Shown: positions 1 through 5,427 of the stretch, one piece after another
How the letters are laid out: every line of letters begins with the position of its first letter
How positions within the stretch are numbered: position 1 is the stretch's first letter
Assembly: GCA_012514445.1 (NCBI GenBank)
Contig: JAAZAI010000222.1
Location: forward strand, 1 to 12,524
Reading direction: 5' to 3'
Length of the DNA stretch: 12,524 bases
Source of the DNA: Lentisphaerota bacterium
GTDB lineage: Bacteria; Verrucomicrobiota; Kiritimatiellia; RFP12; UBA3636
Translations under genes and position numbers: made by a program
The notes under the pieces: model-generated
Seen by the model: only the letters and a program-made list of their open reading frames with translations
What the model was told of the DNA's origin: nothing
The model's database searches: none

Positions 1-369
1 GAACAGCGTGAAGTGGTAGCCGGAGAACGCCATCGCGAGGCCGCCCGCCATGCAGACGCCGGCGGGGAGGCCGAGGACGCGCAGGTAGACGCCCATCGCG
101 AGAGCCGCGAGCGCGGTGGAGAGGATGAAGCTGAGCTCGTGGTAGACGAGAGCCGGGAAGACTTTCAGCAGATCGTCGTGCGTGACGGACGCCTGGGCGC
201 CGGTCAGCAAGGGCAGCATCCGCCGCAGCAGGCCCGTGCGGCCGAAGCCCGGCGTAGCGTCGGGCGCCTGGAGGACGGCCGTCGCCGGGAGGGCGTCGGC
301 GAAGACGACGAGGGCGATGGCGAACGCCAGGGCGAAGAGGATGAGGGGCCAGAGGTTCTTGCGTTTCAT
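1..369 (-). CDS. Polytopic membrane protein, YfhO/GT-C-like (partial, N-terminal 123 residues)
   Basis: The frame is open from an ATG at 369 to the window edge, giving 123 residues with no stop; the C-terminal part lies outside. The start MKRKNLWPLILFALAFAIAL is a positively charged end followed by a hydrophobic helix of about 18 residues, typical of an inner-membrane anchor. Residues 25-80 look extracytoplasmic. Residues 82-123 form two more hydrophobic stretches, ending in the segment AFSGYHFTLF. That layout (short N-terminal anchor, loop, then closely spaced helices with an 'FSG-aromatic' motif) resembles YfhO-type membrane proteins and GT-C-fold glycosyltransferases acting on lipid-linked sugars, but the fragment is too short to be sure. 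It begins 21 bp after the msr stop on the same strand, so co-transcription is likely. No strong Shine-Dalgarno sequence is seen. That it is a gene is fairly certain; the family is a guess. Confidence 0.7.
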   Translation of the reverse strand, partial: MKRKNLWPLILFALAFAIALVVFADALPATAVLQAPDATPGFGRTGLLRRMLPLLTGAQASVTHDDLLKVFPALVYHELSFILSTALAALAMGVYLRVLGLPAGVCMAGGLAMAFSGYHFTLF

Positions 370-390
370 GACGTCTCGTTGCATCCGATC

Positions 391-1374
391 TCAGTCGAAG
401 CGCTTGACGCGCTGGTGGCAGTAGGGGAGGGTGCCTTTGCGGAAGTAGTAGTCCTGGTGGTTCGCCTCGGCCGGCCAGAACGCGCCGAGGGGCTCGAGGC
501 GGGTCGCGACCTTCAGTCCCTTGGTCTGGAGCTGCCCGACGAGTTTTTCGGCGGCCTTCTTCTGGTCGGCGTCCTTGTAGAAGATTGCGGAGCGGTACTG
601 TTCGCCGACGTCGGGGCCCTGGCGGTCGACCTGTGTGGGGTCGTGGATTTCGAAGAAGAGCTTGGCGAGCGCCTCGAAGGTCGTTCGCTTGGGATCGAAG
701 ATCACCTTGACGGCTTCGATGTGGCCGGTCCCGCCGCTGCAGACCTGCTCGTAGGTGGGTGACTCGGTCCTGCCGCCGGTGTAGCCGCTTTCGGCGCGCA
801 CGACGCCCTGGGCCTGCTGGAGGAAGAACTCCACGCCCCAGAAGCAGCCGCCGGCGAAGACCGCGGTGCCGAAGCGCTTCTCGAAGTCCTTTTCGGGCAC
901 AAAGTCCATGGAGACGGAGTTGACGCAGTGCCGCGTGTCCGTGCCCGTGAGCTTCTCGCCGACGAAGACATGGCCGAGGTGGCCGTTGCAGTTTGCGCAG
1001 AGGATTTCGGTGCGGTGGCCGTCGCGATCCGGTTTTCGCATCACGGCGCGCGGGACCTGCTGGTCGAAGGCGGGCCATCCGCACCCGGCGTCGAACTTGT
1101 CCTCCGAGCGGTAGAGCGCCGCGCCGCAGCGGCGGCAGACGTAGGCGCCGGCTTGGAAATGACGGTCGTACTTGCCCGAGAAGGGCGCCTCGGTTCCGCG
1201 CTTGACGATGACGAGCTCCTCTTCCGGGGTCAAGGGGTTCCAGGAGGACGCCTGGCTGAGGTCGAAGGGGTTCATGGTCTTTTCCTGGGTTTTCGCGCTT
1301 TTCACCGCCGCCGCCGCCGCGAGGCAGGCCGCCGACAGGATCAGGATTTTGAAGATCGCTTTCACGATTCGCAT
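391..1374 (-). CDS. msrAB: Exported bifunctional peptide-methionine sulfoxide reductase, MsrB-MsrA fusion
   Basis: This enzyme reduces both methionine sulfoxide diastereomers in oxidised proteins. The 327 residues start with a hydrophobic segment (about 5-23) ending AAAVKSA, which looks like a signal peptide and suggests periplasmic action. MsrB comes first (about 48-165): zinc cysteines C80/C83 and C126/C129, a likely resolving C98 in GCGWPAF, and catalytic C150 in RHCVNSVSM. MsrA follows (about 170-320): catalytic C177 in GGCFWG, then YTGG, the HDPTQ and GEQYRSAIF regions, and a likely resolving C319 in PYCHQRV. Every catalytic residue is present, so it should be active. A GGAG on the minus strand lies 10 nt before the ATG. 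An inner Met34 could give a cytosolic form, but the leader favours the first start. C17 does not fit a good lipobox, because Ser is at -3. It probably leads the membrane-protein gene downstream. Confidence 0.95.
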   Translation of the reverse strand: MRIVKAIFKILILSAACLAAAAAVKSAKTQEKTMNPFDLSQASSWNPLTPEEELVIVKRGTEAPFSGKYDRHFQAGAYVCRRCGAALYRSEDKFDAGCGWPAFDQQVPRAVMRKPDRDGHRTEILCANCNGHLGHVFVGEKLTGTDTRHCVNSVSMDFVPEKDFEKRFGTAVFAGGCFWGVEFFLQQAQGVVRAESGYTGGRTESPTYEQVCSGGTGHIEAVKVIFDPKRTTFEALAKLFFEIHDPTQVDRQGPDVGEQYRSAIFYKDADQKKAAEKLVGQLQTKGLKVATRLEPLGAFWPAEANHQDYYFRKGTLPYCHQRVKRFD

Positions 1375-1598
1375 TCTACCACAACTCCGCTTCCATGCCT
1401 ATAGGGTGCGTGATCGGTCAAGTATGGGGCAAGTATGGTTTCCCCGGAGTTCCACGCGACGCCGGGCGTTGATGTCTGCCGTCTGGAATCGGGCCGAGTC
1501 GTGATCCGCGTTGCAATGGCGCCGAAGACGGCGGCGATCGTCTTCTTCGGAACCATAATGAAAAACAAAATGAGAGATCAAATCATGCCCGGGCCGCG
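1375..1598. other. Intergenic spacer between the M24 peptidase and msr genes
   Basis: No convincing gene is seen in these 224 bp. On the minus strand it holds the 3' end of the peptidase transcript and the msr promoter region. A T-rich minus-strand stretch (1556-1580) lies just after the peptidase stop and is followed by a 7-bp hairpin (GAAGACG at 1524-1530 with CGTCTTC at 1539-1545). The order is reversed relative to a classical intrinsic terminator, so termination here is uncertain. A 9-bp direct repeat lies at 1419-1438, upstream of msr. Confidence 0.6.
1419..1438. repeat. 9-bp direct repeat upstream of msr
   Basis: CAAGTATGG occurs at 1419-1427 and again at 1430-1438. The copies are offset by 11 bp, about one helical turn, and lie 45-64 bp upstream of the msr start codon on the minus strand. 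The same-face spacing and position would suit a regulator-binding site for msr, but nothing else supports this. Confidence 0.4.
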
Positions 1599-2699
1599 CT
1601 ACAGCACGCGCGGGCCGTCGCGGCCGACGACGACGAGATCCTCGATGCGGACGCCGCCGCGACCGGGGTAGTAGAGGCCGGGTTCGACGGTGACGACCAT
1701 GTTTTCGGCGAGACGCCCGCCCTTGGGCGAGAGGCGCGGCTCCTCGTGGATTTCGAGGCCCACGCCGTGGCCTGTGCCGTGGATGAAGCCGAAGGGGAGT
1801 CCGTTGTTGTCGGTGCCGGTTGGGAAGCCGACCGCGTCGAAACTGCGGCGCACGGCGTCGTGGATGGCGGCGCCGTCGGCGCCGTGGCGGACGCTCGCGA
1901 GCGCGTCGCGCTGCGCGGCGAGCACGGCGCGGTGGAGTGCCGCGTGCCAGGGCGAGGGGCGCCCGTGCATGAACGTGCGCGTCATGTCGCCCCAGTAGCC
2001 CGTCTCGAGGCTGCGCGGGAAGATGTCGCAGACGATCCAGTCGCCGCTCATGAGCGGGCCGTGGCCGCGCTCGTGCGGATCCGCGGCCTGCGCGCCGCCG
2101 GCGATGATCGTCTCCTCGTCGATGCAGTCGTGCTTGAGCACCGCGTCGCGGACGATGGCGCGCGCGGCCTCCGACGTGAGCAATCTGCCGTGCCAGACGA
2201 GACGTCCGCGCGGGTCGGCCTCCGCTTCGCGGATGGCTTTGCCGACGGCGCGCATCGCGGCGCGCGCGGCCTTCTGGACGCGGGCGATCTTGGCGATCTC
2301 GTCGGGCGTCTTCACGACGCGGCGGCGCGCGACGGGGCTTTCGGCGGCGAGGGCGACGGCGATGCCGTGCGCCTCGAGTTCGCGCGCGGCGCCGAGGGGG
2401 AAGGAGGAATCGACCTGCACGCCGCCCTGCGCGTACCGCTCGGCCGCGGCGACGGCCCAGGCCGCGGGCTGGCCGCGCCGCGCCGGAGCCACGCCGAGCG
2501 AGGCGGGCGTCTCGACGATGCAGCCCGGGGCCTGGACTCGGGCGCGCCCGCATTCCATCGAGGAGACGACGAGCACGGTCTTGCGGGGGAGGAGAAGCAC
2601 GGCAACATCGTCAGGCGCGGAGAAGCCGGTGGCATAGCGGATGTCGGGTTCGACGACGGGCCTCCCGAGGAGCAGGTGCGGGGCTGTTAATTTCTTCAT
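1599..2699 (-). CDS. M24-family metallopeptidase (Xaa-Pro aminopeptidase / prolidase type)
   Basis: The protein has 366 residues and a 'pita-bread' aminopeptidase C-terminal domain (about 125-366) behind an N-terminal creatinase-like domain (about 8-120). The five dinuclear-metal ligands expected in M24B enzymes are visible: D225 (CDIFPRS), D238 (GYWGDMTRTF), H311 (GTGHGVGLEIHEE), E339 (VEPGLYY) and E353 (RIED). The family cleaves N-terminal X-Pro bonds or X-Pro dipeptides in the cytosol; which of these applies here cannot be told. No signal peptide is seen. The start at 2699 (MKKLTAPH) fits the N-terminus of short M24B proteins. The same frame stays open far upstream only because the DNA is GC-rich; that extension would cross the intergenic region and run into dnaA on the opposite strand. 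No Shine-Dalgarno sequence precedes the ATG, and a promoter placed directly against it suggests a leaderless mRNA. The gene diverges from dnaA. Confidence 0.92.
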   Translation of the reverse strand: MKKLTAPHLLLGRPVVEPDIRYATGFSAPDDVAVLLLPRKTVLVVSSMECGRARVQAPGCIVETPASLGVAPARRGQPAAWAVAAAERYAQGGVQVDSSFPLGAARELEAHGIAVALAAESPVARRRVVKTPDEIAKIARVQKAARAAMRAVGKAIREAEADPRGRLVWHGRLLTSEAARAIVRDAVLKHDCIDEETIIAGGAQAADPHERGHGPLMSGDWIVCDIFPRSLETGYWGDMTRTFMHGRPSPWHAALHRAVLAAQRDALASVRHGADGAAIHDAVRRSFDAVGFPTGTDNNGLPFGFIHGTGHGVGLEIHEEPRLSPKGGRLAENMVVTVEPGLYYPGRGGVRIEDLVVVGRDGPRVL

Positions 2700-2706
2700 G
2701 CGCAAG

Positions 2707-2735
2707 AGTATTTGCGAACGCGCGAAGAAAGGCAA
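2707..2735 (-). promoter_or_regulatory. Putative sigma-70 promoter of the M24 peptidase gene (leaderless)
   Basis: On the minus strand, TTGCCT (2735-2730) and AATACT (2712-2707) are separated by 17 bp; each matches 4 of 6 consensus bases. The -10 box ends 7 nt before the ATG, so the expected transcription start is the A of the start codon. That agrees with the absence of a ribosome binding site. Confidence 0.45.
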
Positions 2736-3036
2736 CTGAAATCTGGGATGGCGGGGTGCGTCGACCGGGATTCGCGACTGGGATGCGCCGCGACCGGCTT
2801 CGGGATTGGCGCGCGTTTGAAAAAGTGTGCGCAAAGGCTTTTGAAGCGCCTCCGGAAAGGTTTGTTCATGCAAATCGTTGTAGTTCAATGTGATGCAAAA
2901 TCGACAAATGAGGATGCCGAGCGGCTTGCGTCGAGGCGGCGGACACGTTAAGCCATTTGGATGCAATGTCTTTATGACGTTTCGGGGCATCGGGGCGGGG
3001 AGGGGGAGTACGTCGCGTTCGCGACCGAAAAGGGTG

Positions 3037-3081
3037 CGCGGATAAGCGCGGGATCCGGGGCTGTTGATAACCTGTTCACAA
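3037..3081 (+). promoter_or_regulatory. Cluster of three same-orientation DnaA-box-like 9-mers
   Basis: CGCGGATAA (3037-3045, 7 of 9 to TGTGGATAA), TGTTGATAA (3062-3070, 8 of 9) and TGTTCACAA (3073-3081, weaker) all face the same way. The last two are 11 bp apart, one helical turn. The cluster is about 185 bp upstream of the dnaA start, where DnaA boxes commonly serve origin function or dnaA autoregulation. Confidence 0.4.
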
Positions 3082-3264
3082 AGGGAAGATTCTTTTGCCT
3101 TGCGCAGGGGGGGCGCTCTATGTGAACATCCTCGGTGTTTCGACGGAGAGGACTCTGCCGCCGCGCCTCTGACGGGCCGGTGAAAAGTGCGCGTTGCAGT
3201 TGGAGTCCTTGTCCGTGTCCGCCTTTGCGGGCATCGACGGATCGAACGAATTTTGGAGTCATCG

Positions 3265-4659
3265 GTGGAATTGCACGAGGAGATTTGGTCGGCCGCGCTG
3301 GCGAGGTTGAAGACATCGTTGGACGGTGACGTGTATTCCCGCTGGATCGCGGTGATCTCCCCGGTGTCGCTTCGCGACGGGGTGCTCGCGGTGGCGGTGG
3401 ACAACGAGATGCTCAAGATGTGGGTGGAGAACAACTATCTCCCCTACATTCTCGACGCCGCGCGGATCGACTCCGCGGAACGGGTGTCGGCCATCGAGAT
3501 CACGGTGGACTCGAGCCGCACGCCCGCGGCGCAGGAAGCGCCGGAGCCGGAGCCTGCGGCGGCGCGGGGGCGTCCGGGCGCGGGACCCTCACGCACATCG
3601 CGTTTCGGGAACGGAATCAACCCAAACTACACGTTCGCGGACTTCATCATCGGCCCCTCGAACAGTTTCGCGCACGCGGCGTCGGCCGCGGTGGCGTCGA
3701 ACCCCGGCAATGCGTACAACCCGCTGTTCATCTACGGCGACACGGGTCTGGGGAAGACGCACCTCATGCAGGCCGTGGCCCATGGCGTGCTTTCGCAAAA
3801 TCCGGACGCGGTCGTCTGCTACATCACTTCCGAAGCGCTGCTCAACGACTTCATCGACTCGATCCGCAACAACATGATGGCGGACTTCCGCCGCCGCTAT
3901 CGCAACGCGGACGTGCTGCTCATCGACGACATCCACTTCCTCGCGGACAAGGACACGATGCAGGAGGAGTTCTTCCACACGTTCAACACGCTGCAGAACG
4001 CGCACAAGCAGATCATCATGACGAGCGACCGCCCGCTCAACAAGATCCAGGGGCTCGAGGCGCGCCTCGTCTCCCGGTTCCAGCAGGGGCTCATCACCTC
4101 CATCGAACGACCGGGCTTCGAGACGCGCATGGCGATCCTGCGATACAAGCAGCGCAACGCCACGATCCACCTGGCCGATCCGCTGCTGACCTTCATCGCG
4201 GAGAACATCACCTCCAACGTGCGCCAGCTCGAAGGCGCGATCACGCGCTCGGTCTGCTACGCCTCGCTCGCGCGCCAGGAGCTGACGGTCGATGTGCTCC
4301 GCAACCTGCTCAAGGACATGATCGACTTCGAGAAGCGGCCGGAGCTGACCTTCCTCGACATCCAGCGCGTCGTCGCGGACGACTACGATCTGCGCCTCAC
4401 GGACATGACGAGCAAGGAGCGCCCGCAGAGCGTGGCGCTGCCGCGCCAGATCGCCATGTTCCTCTGCCGCACGCTCACGAACGGGTCGCTGCCCGAGATC
4501 GCGGCGGCCTTCGAGAAGACGCACGCCACGATCGTCCATGCCTGCAAGACCATTCCCGGGCGCATGGAGACCGATCGCGAGCTGAAGCGCCGCGTCGAGG
4601 TCATCGTCGAGAAGCTCGGCCGCGACCCCTCGTCCTTGCTGCTCACTTCCGCGGGGTGA
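3265..4659 (+). CDS. dnaA: Chromosomal replication initiator protein DnaA
   Basis: DnaA binds DnaA boxes at oriC and unwinds DNA to start replication. The start is taken at the GTG at 3265 because GGAG (3255-3258) precedes it by 6 nt and the protein then begins directly with domain I (ELHEEIWSAALARLK). This gives 464 residues, normal for the family. Domain I covers about 1-80; domain II, a Pro/Ala-rich linker, about 85-115. Domain III (AAA+, about 120-345) has Walker A GDTGLGKT (158-165), Walker B VLLIDD (217-222), sensor I around MTSDRP, and the arginine-finger helix LEARLVSRF (264-272). Domain IV (about 375-464) has RPQSVALPRQIAMFLCRTL and the signature helix AAFEKTHATIVHA. In E. coli the matching segment is FGGRDHTTVLHA; here it is one residue shorter, and the base-contacting Asp and first Thr after His are replaced by Thr and Ala. 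The gene stands alone, with long gaps on both sides. Confidence 0.98.
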   Translation: MELHEEIWSAALARLKTSLDGDVYSRWIAVISPVSLRDGVLAVAVDNEMLKMWVENNYLPYILDAARIDSAERVSAIEITVDSSRTPAAQEAPEPEPAAARGRPGAGPSRTSRFGNGINPNYTFADFIIGPSNSFAHAASAAVASNPGNAYNPLFIYGDTGLGKTHLMQAVAHGVLSQNPDAVVCYITSEALLNDFIDSIRNNMMADFRRRYRNADVLLIDDIHFLADKDTMQEEFFHTFNTLQNAHKQIIMTSDRPLNKIQGLEARLVSRFQQGLITSIERPGFETRMAILRYKQRNATIHLADPLLTFIAENITSNVRQLEGAITRSVCYASLARQELTVDVLRNLLKDMIDFEKRPELTFLDIQRVVADDYDLRLTDMTSKERPQSVALPRQIAMFLCRTLTNGSLPEIAAAFEKTHATIVHACKTIPGRMETDRELKRRVEVIVEKLGRDPSSLLLTSAG

Positions 4660-4773
4660 GGCTGCCGGAGACAGTCCGGAGAGAAGTGAGTGGTGCGTAG
4701 CGAGTAGGGAGGAGTTGTGGCTGGGGGCACCCCAGACCCCGTTGAACCTGGACGGCTCGGAGCACGGTGGGGC

Positions 4774-4814
4774 GCAGCCGCCCCGGCAAGACGCTGTTGT
4801 CTGGCGGCGGCTGC
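4774..4814. repeat. Nested inverted repeat (9-bp stem)
   Basis: GCAGCCGCC (4774-4782) is the exact reverse complement of GGCGGCTGC (4806-4814). Within the 23-nt loop, AGAC and GTCT can form a smaller inner stem around GCTGTT. The structure lies 115 bp after dnaA and has no T-run after it, so it is not a classical terminator. It could be a REP-like palindrome or an mRNA 3'-end structure. Confidence 0.5.
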
Positions 4815-4867
4815 CGGCGTTCACAGCCGTGCGAATCCCGAGGCGAATGGCGCGGCACTTCGAGTGG

Positions 4868-4957
4868 ACGACGCGTCGTAGCCGCGTCGGTACCGACCGC
4901 TTCGGAACCGGTCGCGTCGTACTGGCTGCGGAGTACCAACCCGGCTACGACGGGTTG
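4868..4957. repeat. Palindrome cluster resembling a REP/BIME element
   Basis: Perfect 12-bp palindromes occur at 4868-4879 (ACGACGCGTCGT) and 4886-4897 (GTCGGTACCGAC), and a 7-bp-stem hairpin at 4937-4957 (CAACCCG/CGGGTTG, 7-nt loop). A GTAG tetranucleotide (4878-4881) is followed after one base by an imperfect hairpin, 4883-4916, built from three 4-bp blocks with an internal loop and an A-A mismatch. The 11-mer CGTCGTAGCCG (4874-4884) recurs on the opposite strand at 4942-4952, where its GTAG precedes another hairpin (arms 4919-4923 and 4932-4936). GTAG followed by an imperfect hairpin, in inverted pairs, is the known form of REP units and BIMEs. Confidence 0.5.
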
Positions 4958-5081
4958 CCCGGCGGCGCGCAGGGCCTGCGCGCCCCTGGGGGAAATGCTT
5001 CGCGAGCAGGTCTGTTCCGCCCCGTCGCCTGCCCGCTCCCCCGAGGAGGGCGTGGGGCGTGTTCCCATTCGTTCTCGTACA

Positions 5082-5148
5082 CGTACTCGTACACGCCAAT
5101 CCGGGATTCGAGACAAGATTCGAGTGAAAGAGTAGGTGTACGAGTACG
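5082..5148. repeat. 67-bp element bounded by a 13-bp perfect inverted repeat
   Basis: CGTACTCGTACAC (5082-5094) is the exact reverse complement of GTGTACGAGTACG (5136-5148), leaving a 41-nt interior. The left arm lies in a short run of CGTACW hexamers (5076-5095). The interior carries a direct repeat GATTCGAG at 5105-5112 and 5117-5124, offset by 12 bp. It could form a long stem-loop in DNA or RNA, or be the two ends of a tiny miniature element. No target-site duplication is obvious. Confidence 0.55.
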
Positions 5149-5199
5149 GCAGACGCAGGGACTCCCACACCGATACGCCCACACTCGCGCTTCACGCGG

Positions 5200-5233
5200 G
5201 ATCGACAAAGATCACGACAAGGATTACGACAAA
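5200..5233. repeat. Tandem repeat of a 12-bp GATNACGACAA unit
   Basis: GATCACGACAAG (5210-5221) and GATTACGACAAA (5222-5233) differ at two positions and are preceded by a shortened copy, GATCGACAAA (5200-5209). There are no spacers between copies, so this is a simple tandem repeat and not a CRISPR array. Confidence 0.6.
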
Positions 5234-5278
5234 GCCTCCCCATACTCCCATCCTAATCCTTCGCCTTAATCACTTCCC

Positions 5279-5298
5279 CTCCCACACCCTCCCACACC
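5279..5298. repeat. Tandem 10-bp repeat in a pyrimidine-rich tract
   Basis: CTCCCACACC occurs twice head to tail (5279-5288 and 5289-5298). It lies inside a C/T-rich plus-strand stretch (about 5231-5310) that ends about 35 bp before the -35 box of the efflux operon. Confidence 0.55.
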
Positions 5299-5344
5299 CA
5301 CACTTTCAGCCTACCTCGGCGACTGCCCGATTGCAATTTCAGTC

Positions 5345-5373
5345 TTGACACATGAATCGGAATTCAGAATAAT
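5345..5373 (+). promoter_or_regulatory. Strong sigma-70 promoter of the TetR-RND efflux operon
   Basis: A perfect -35 box TTGACA (5345-5350) is followed after exactly 17 bp by AATAAT (5368-5373, 5 of 6 to TATAAT). The expected transcription start is near 5380, leaving a 5' leader of about 48 nt before tetR. It is the best promoter in the window, and the sequence around it is unusually A+T-rich. Confidence 0.8.
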
Positions 5374-5386
5374 GAACTCCAATTCA
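5353..5386 (+). promoter_or_regulatory. Two tandem operator-like sites, probable TetR binding sites
   Basis: TGAATCGGAATTCA (5353-5366) sits in the spacer between the -35 and -10 boxes and is an inverted repeat (TGAAT-N4-ATTCA). TGAACTCCAATTCA (5373-5386) begins at the last base of the -10 box, spans the expected transcription start, and shares 10 of 14 bases, including both ends. The copies start exactly 20 bp apart, about two helical turns. The size, symmetry and position fit binding of TetR-family dimers that would block RNA polymerase. That the adjacent TetR protein is the ligand is inference. Confidence 0.65.
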
Positions 5387-5394
5387 AAAAGGCC

Positions 5395-5413
5395 TCCGGC
5401 TGTTTCCGCCGGA
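5395..5413 (+). promoter_or_regulatory. Short 5'-leader hairpin before tetR
   Basis: TCCGGC (5395-5400) pairs with GCCGGA (5408-5413) around the loop TGTTTCC. It lies in the leader of the operon mRNA, 8 bases before the GGAG ribosome binding site, leaving that site exposed. A second TetR half-site pair or a mRNA-stabilising hairpin are both possible. Confidence 0.4.
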
Positions 5414-5427
5414 ACGAAACGGAGTGC

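Larger units (their letters stand above)
2700..3264. other. Divergent intergenic region between peptidase and dnaA: candidate oriC
   Basis: No gene is recognisable in these 565 bp. About 2811-2990 is clearly richer in A+T than the surrounding genes and could be an unwinding element. The DnaA-box-like 9-mers at 3037-3081 lie between it and dnaA. All genes to the left run leftward and all genes to the right run rightward, as often seen around an origin beside dnaA. Only one box reaches 8 of 9 matches to the E. coli consensus, so the origin call is a candidate only. A dnaA promoter must lie here, but no pair of boxes stands out. Confidence 0.4.
4660..5344. other. Gene-free, repeat-dense spacer between dnaA and the efflux operon
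   Basis: No protein or known RNA gene is recognisable in these 685 bp; open frames here have low-complexity products (Arg/Thr/Tyr strings) expected from short repeats. From left to right it contains a nested hairpin (4774-4814), a palindrome cluster with REP-like features (4868-4957), a 67-bp element with a 13-bp inverted repeat (5082-5148), 12-bp tandem repeats (5200-5233), a pyrimidine-rich stretch (about 5231-5310) and a 10-bp tandem repeat (5279-5298). No intrinsic terminator with a T-run was found after dnaA. Confidence 0.6.

Noticed and set aside
13..762. Long plus-strand open frame across the membrane-protein and msr genes
   Set aside because: It lies opposite two well-supported minus-strand genes. 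Its product is a low-complexity string rich in Glu, Gly and Arg, as expected from GC-rich antisense reading.
391..1374. Lipoprotein assignment for Msr from C17 in its leader
   Set aside because: The residues before C17 are Ser-Ala-Ala, and Ser at -3 does not fit a lipobox; a standard signal peptide explains the leader better.
1398..1421. TTGACC and TATAGG on the minus strand as an msr promoter
   Set aside because: The two boxes are separated by only 12 bp, too short for sigma-70.
3187..3264. Upstream GTG start for dnaA at 3187
   Set aside because: The extra 26 residues do not resemble domain I, and the GTG at 3265 has a well-spaced GGAG and puts domain I at the N-terminus.
2700..3434. N-terminal extension of the M24 peptidase to 611 residues
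   Set aside because: The extension crosses the intergenic region and the 5' end of dnaA, has no family similarity, and the peptidase is complete from 2699.
4665..4679. CCGGA/TCCGG hairpin right after dnaA as an intrinsic terminator
   Set aside because: The stem has only 5 bp and is followed by a purine-rich sequence with no T-run.
5200..5298. CRISPR array
   Set aside because: The repeats are 10-12 bp and directly adjacent, with no spacers, and no cas genes are in the window.
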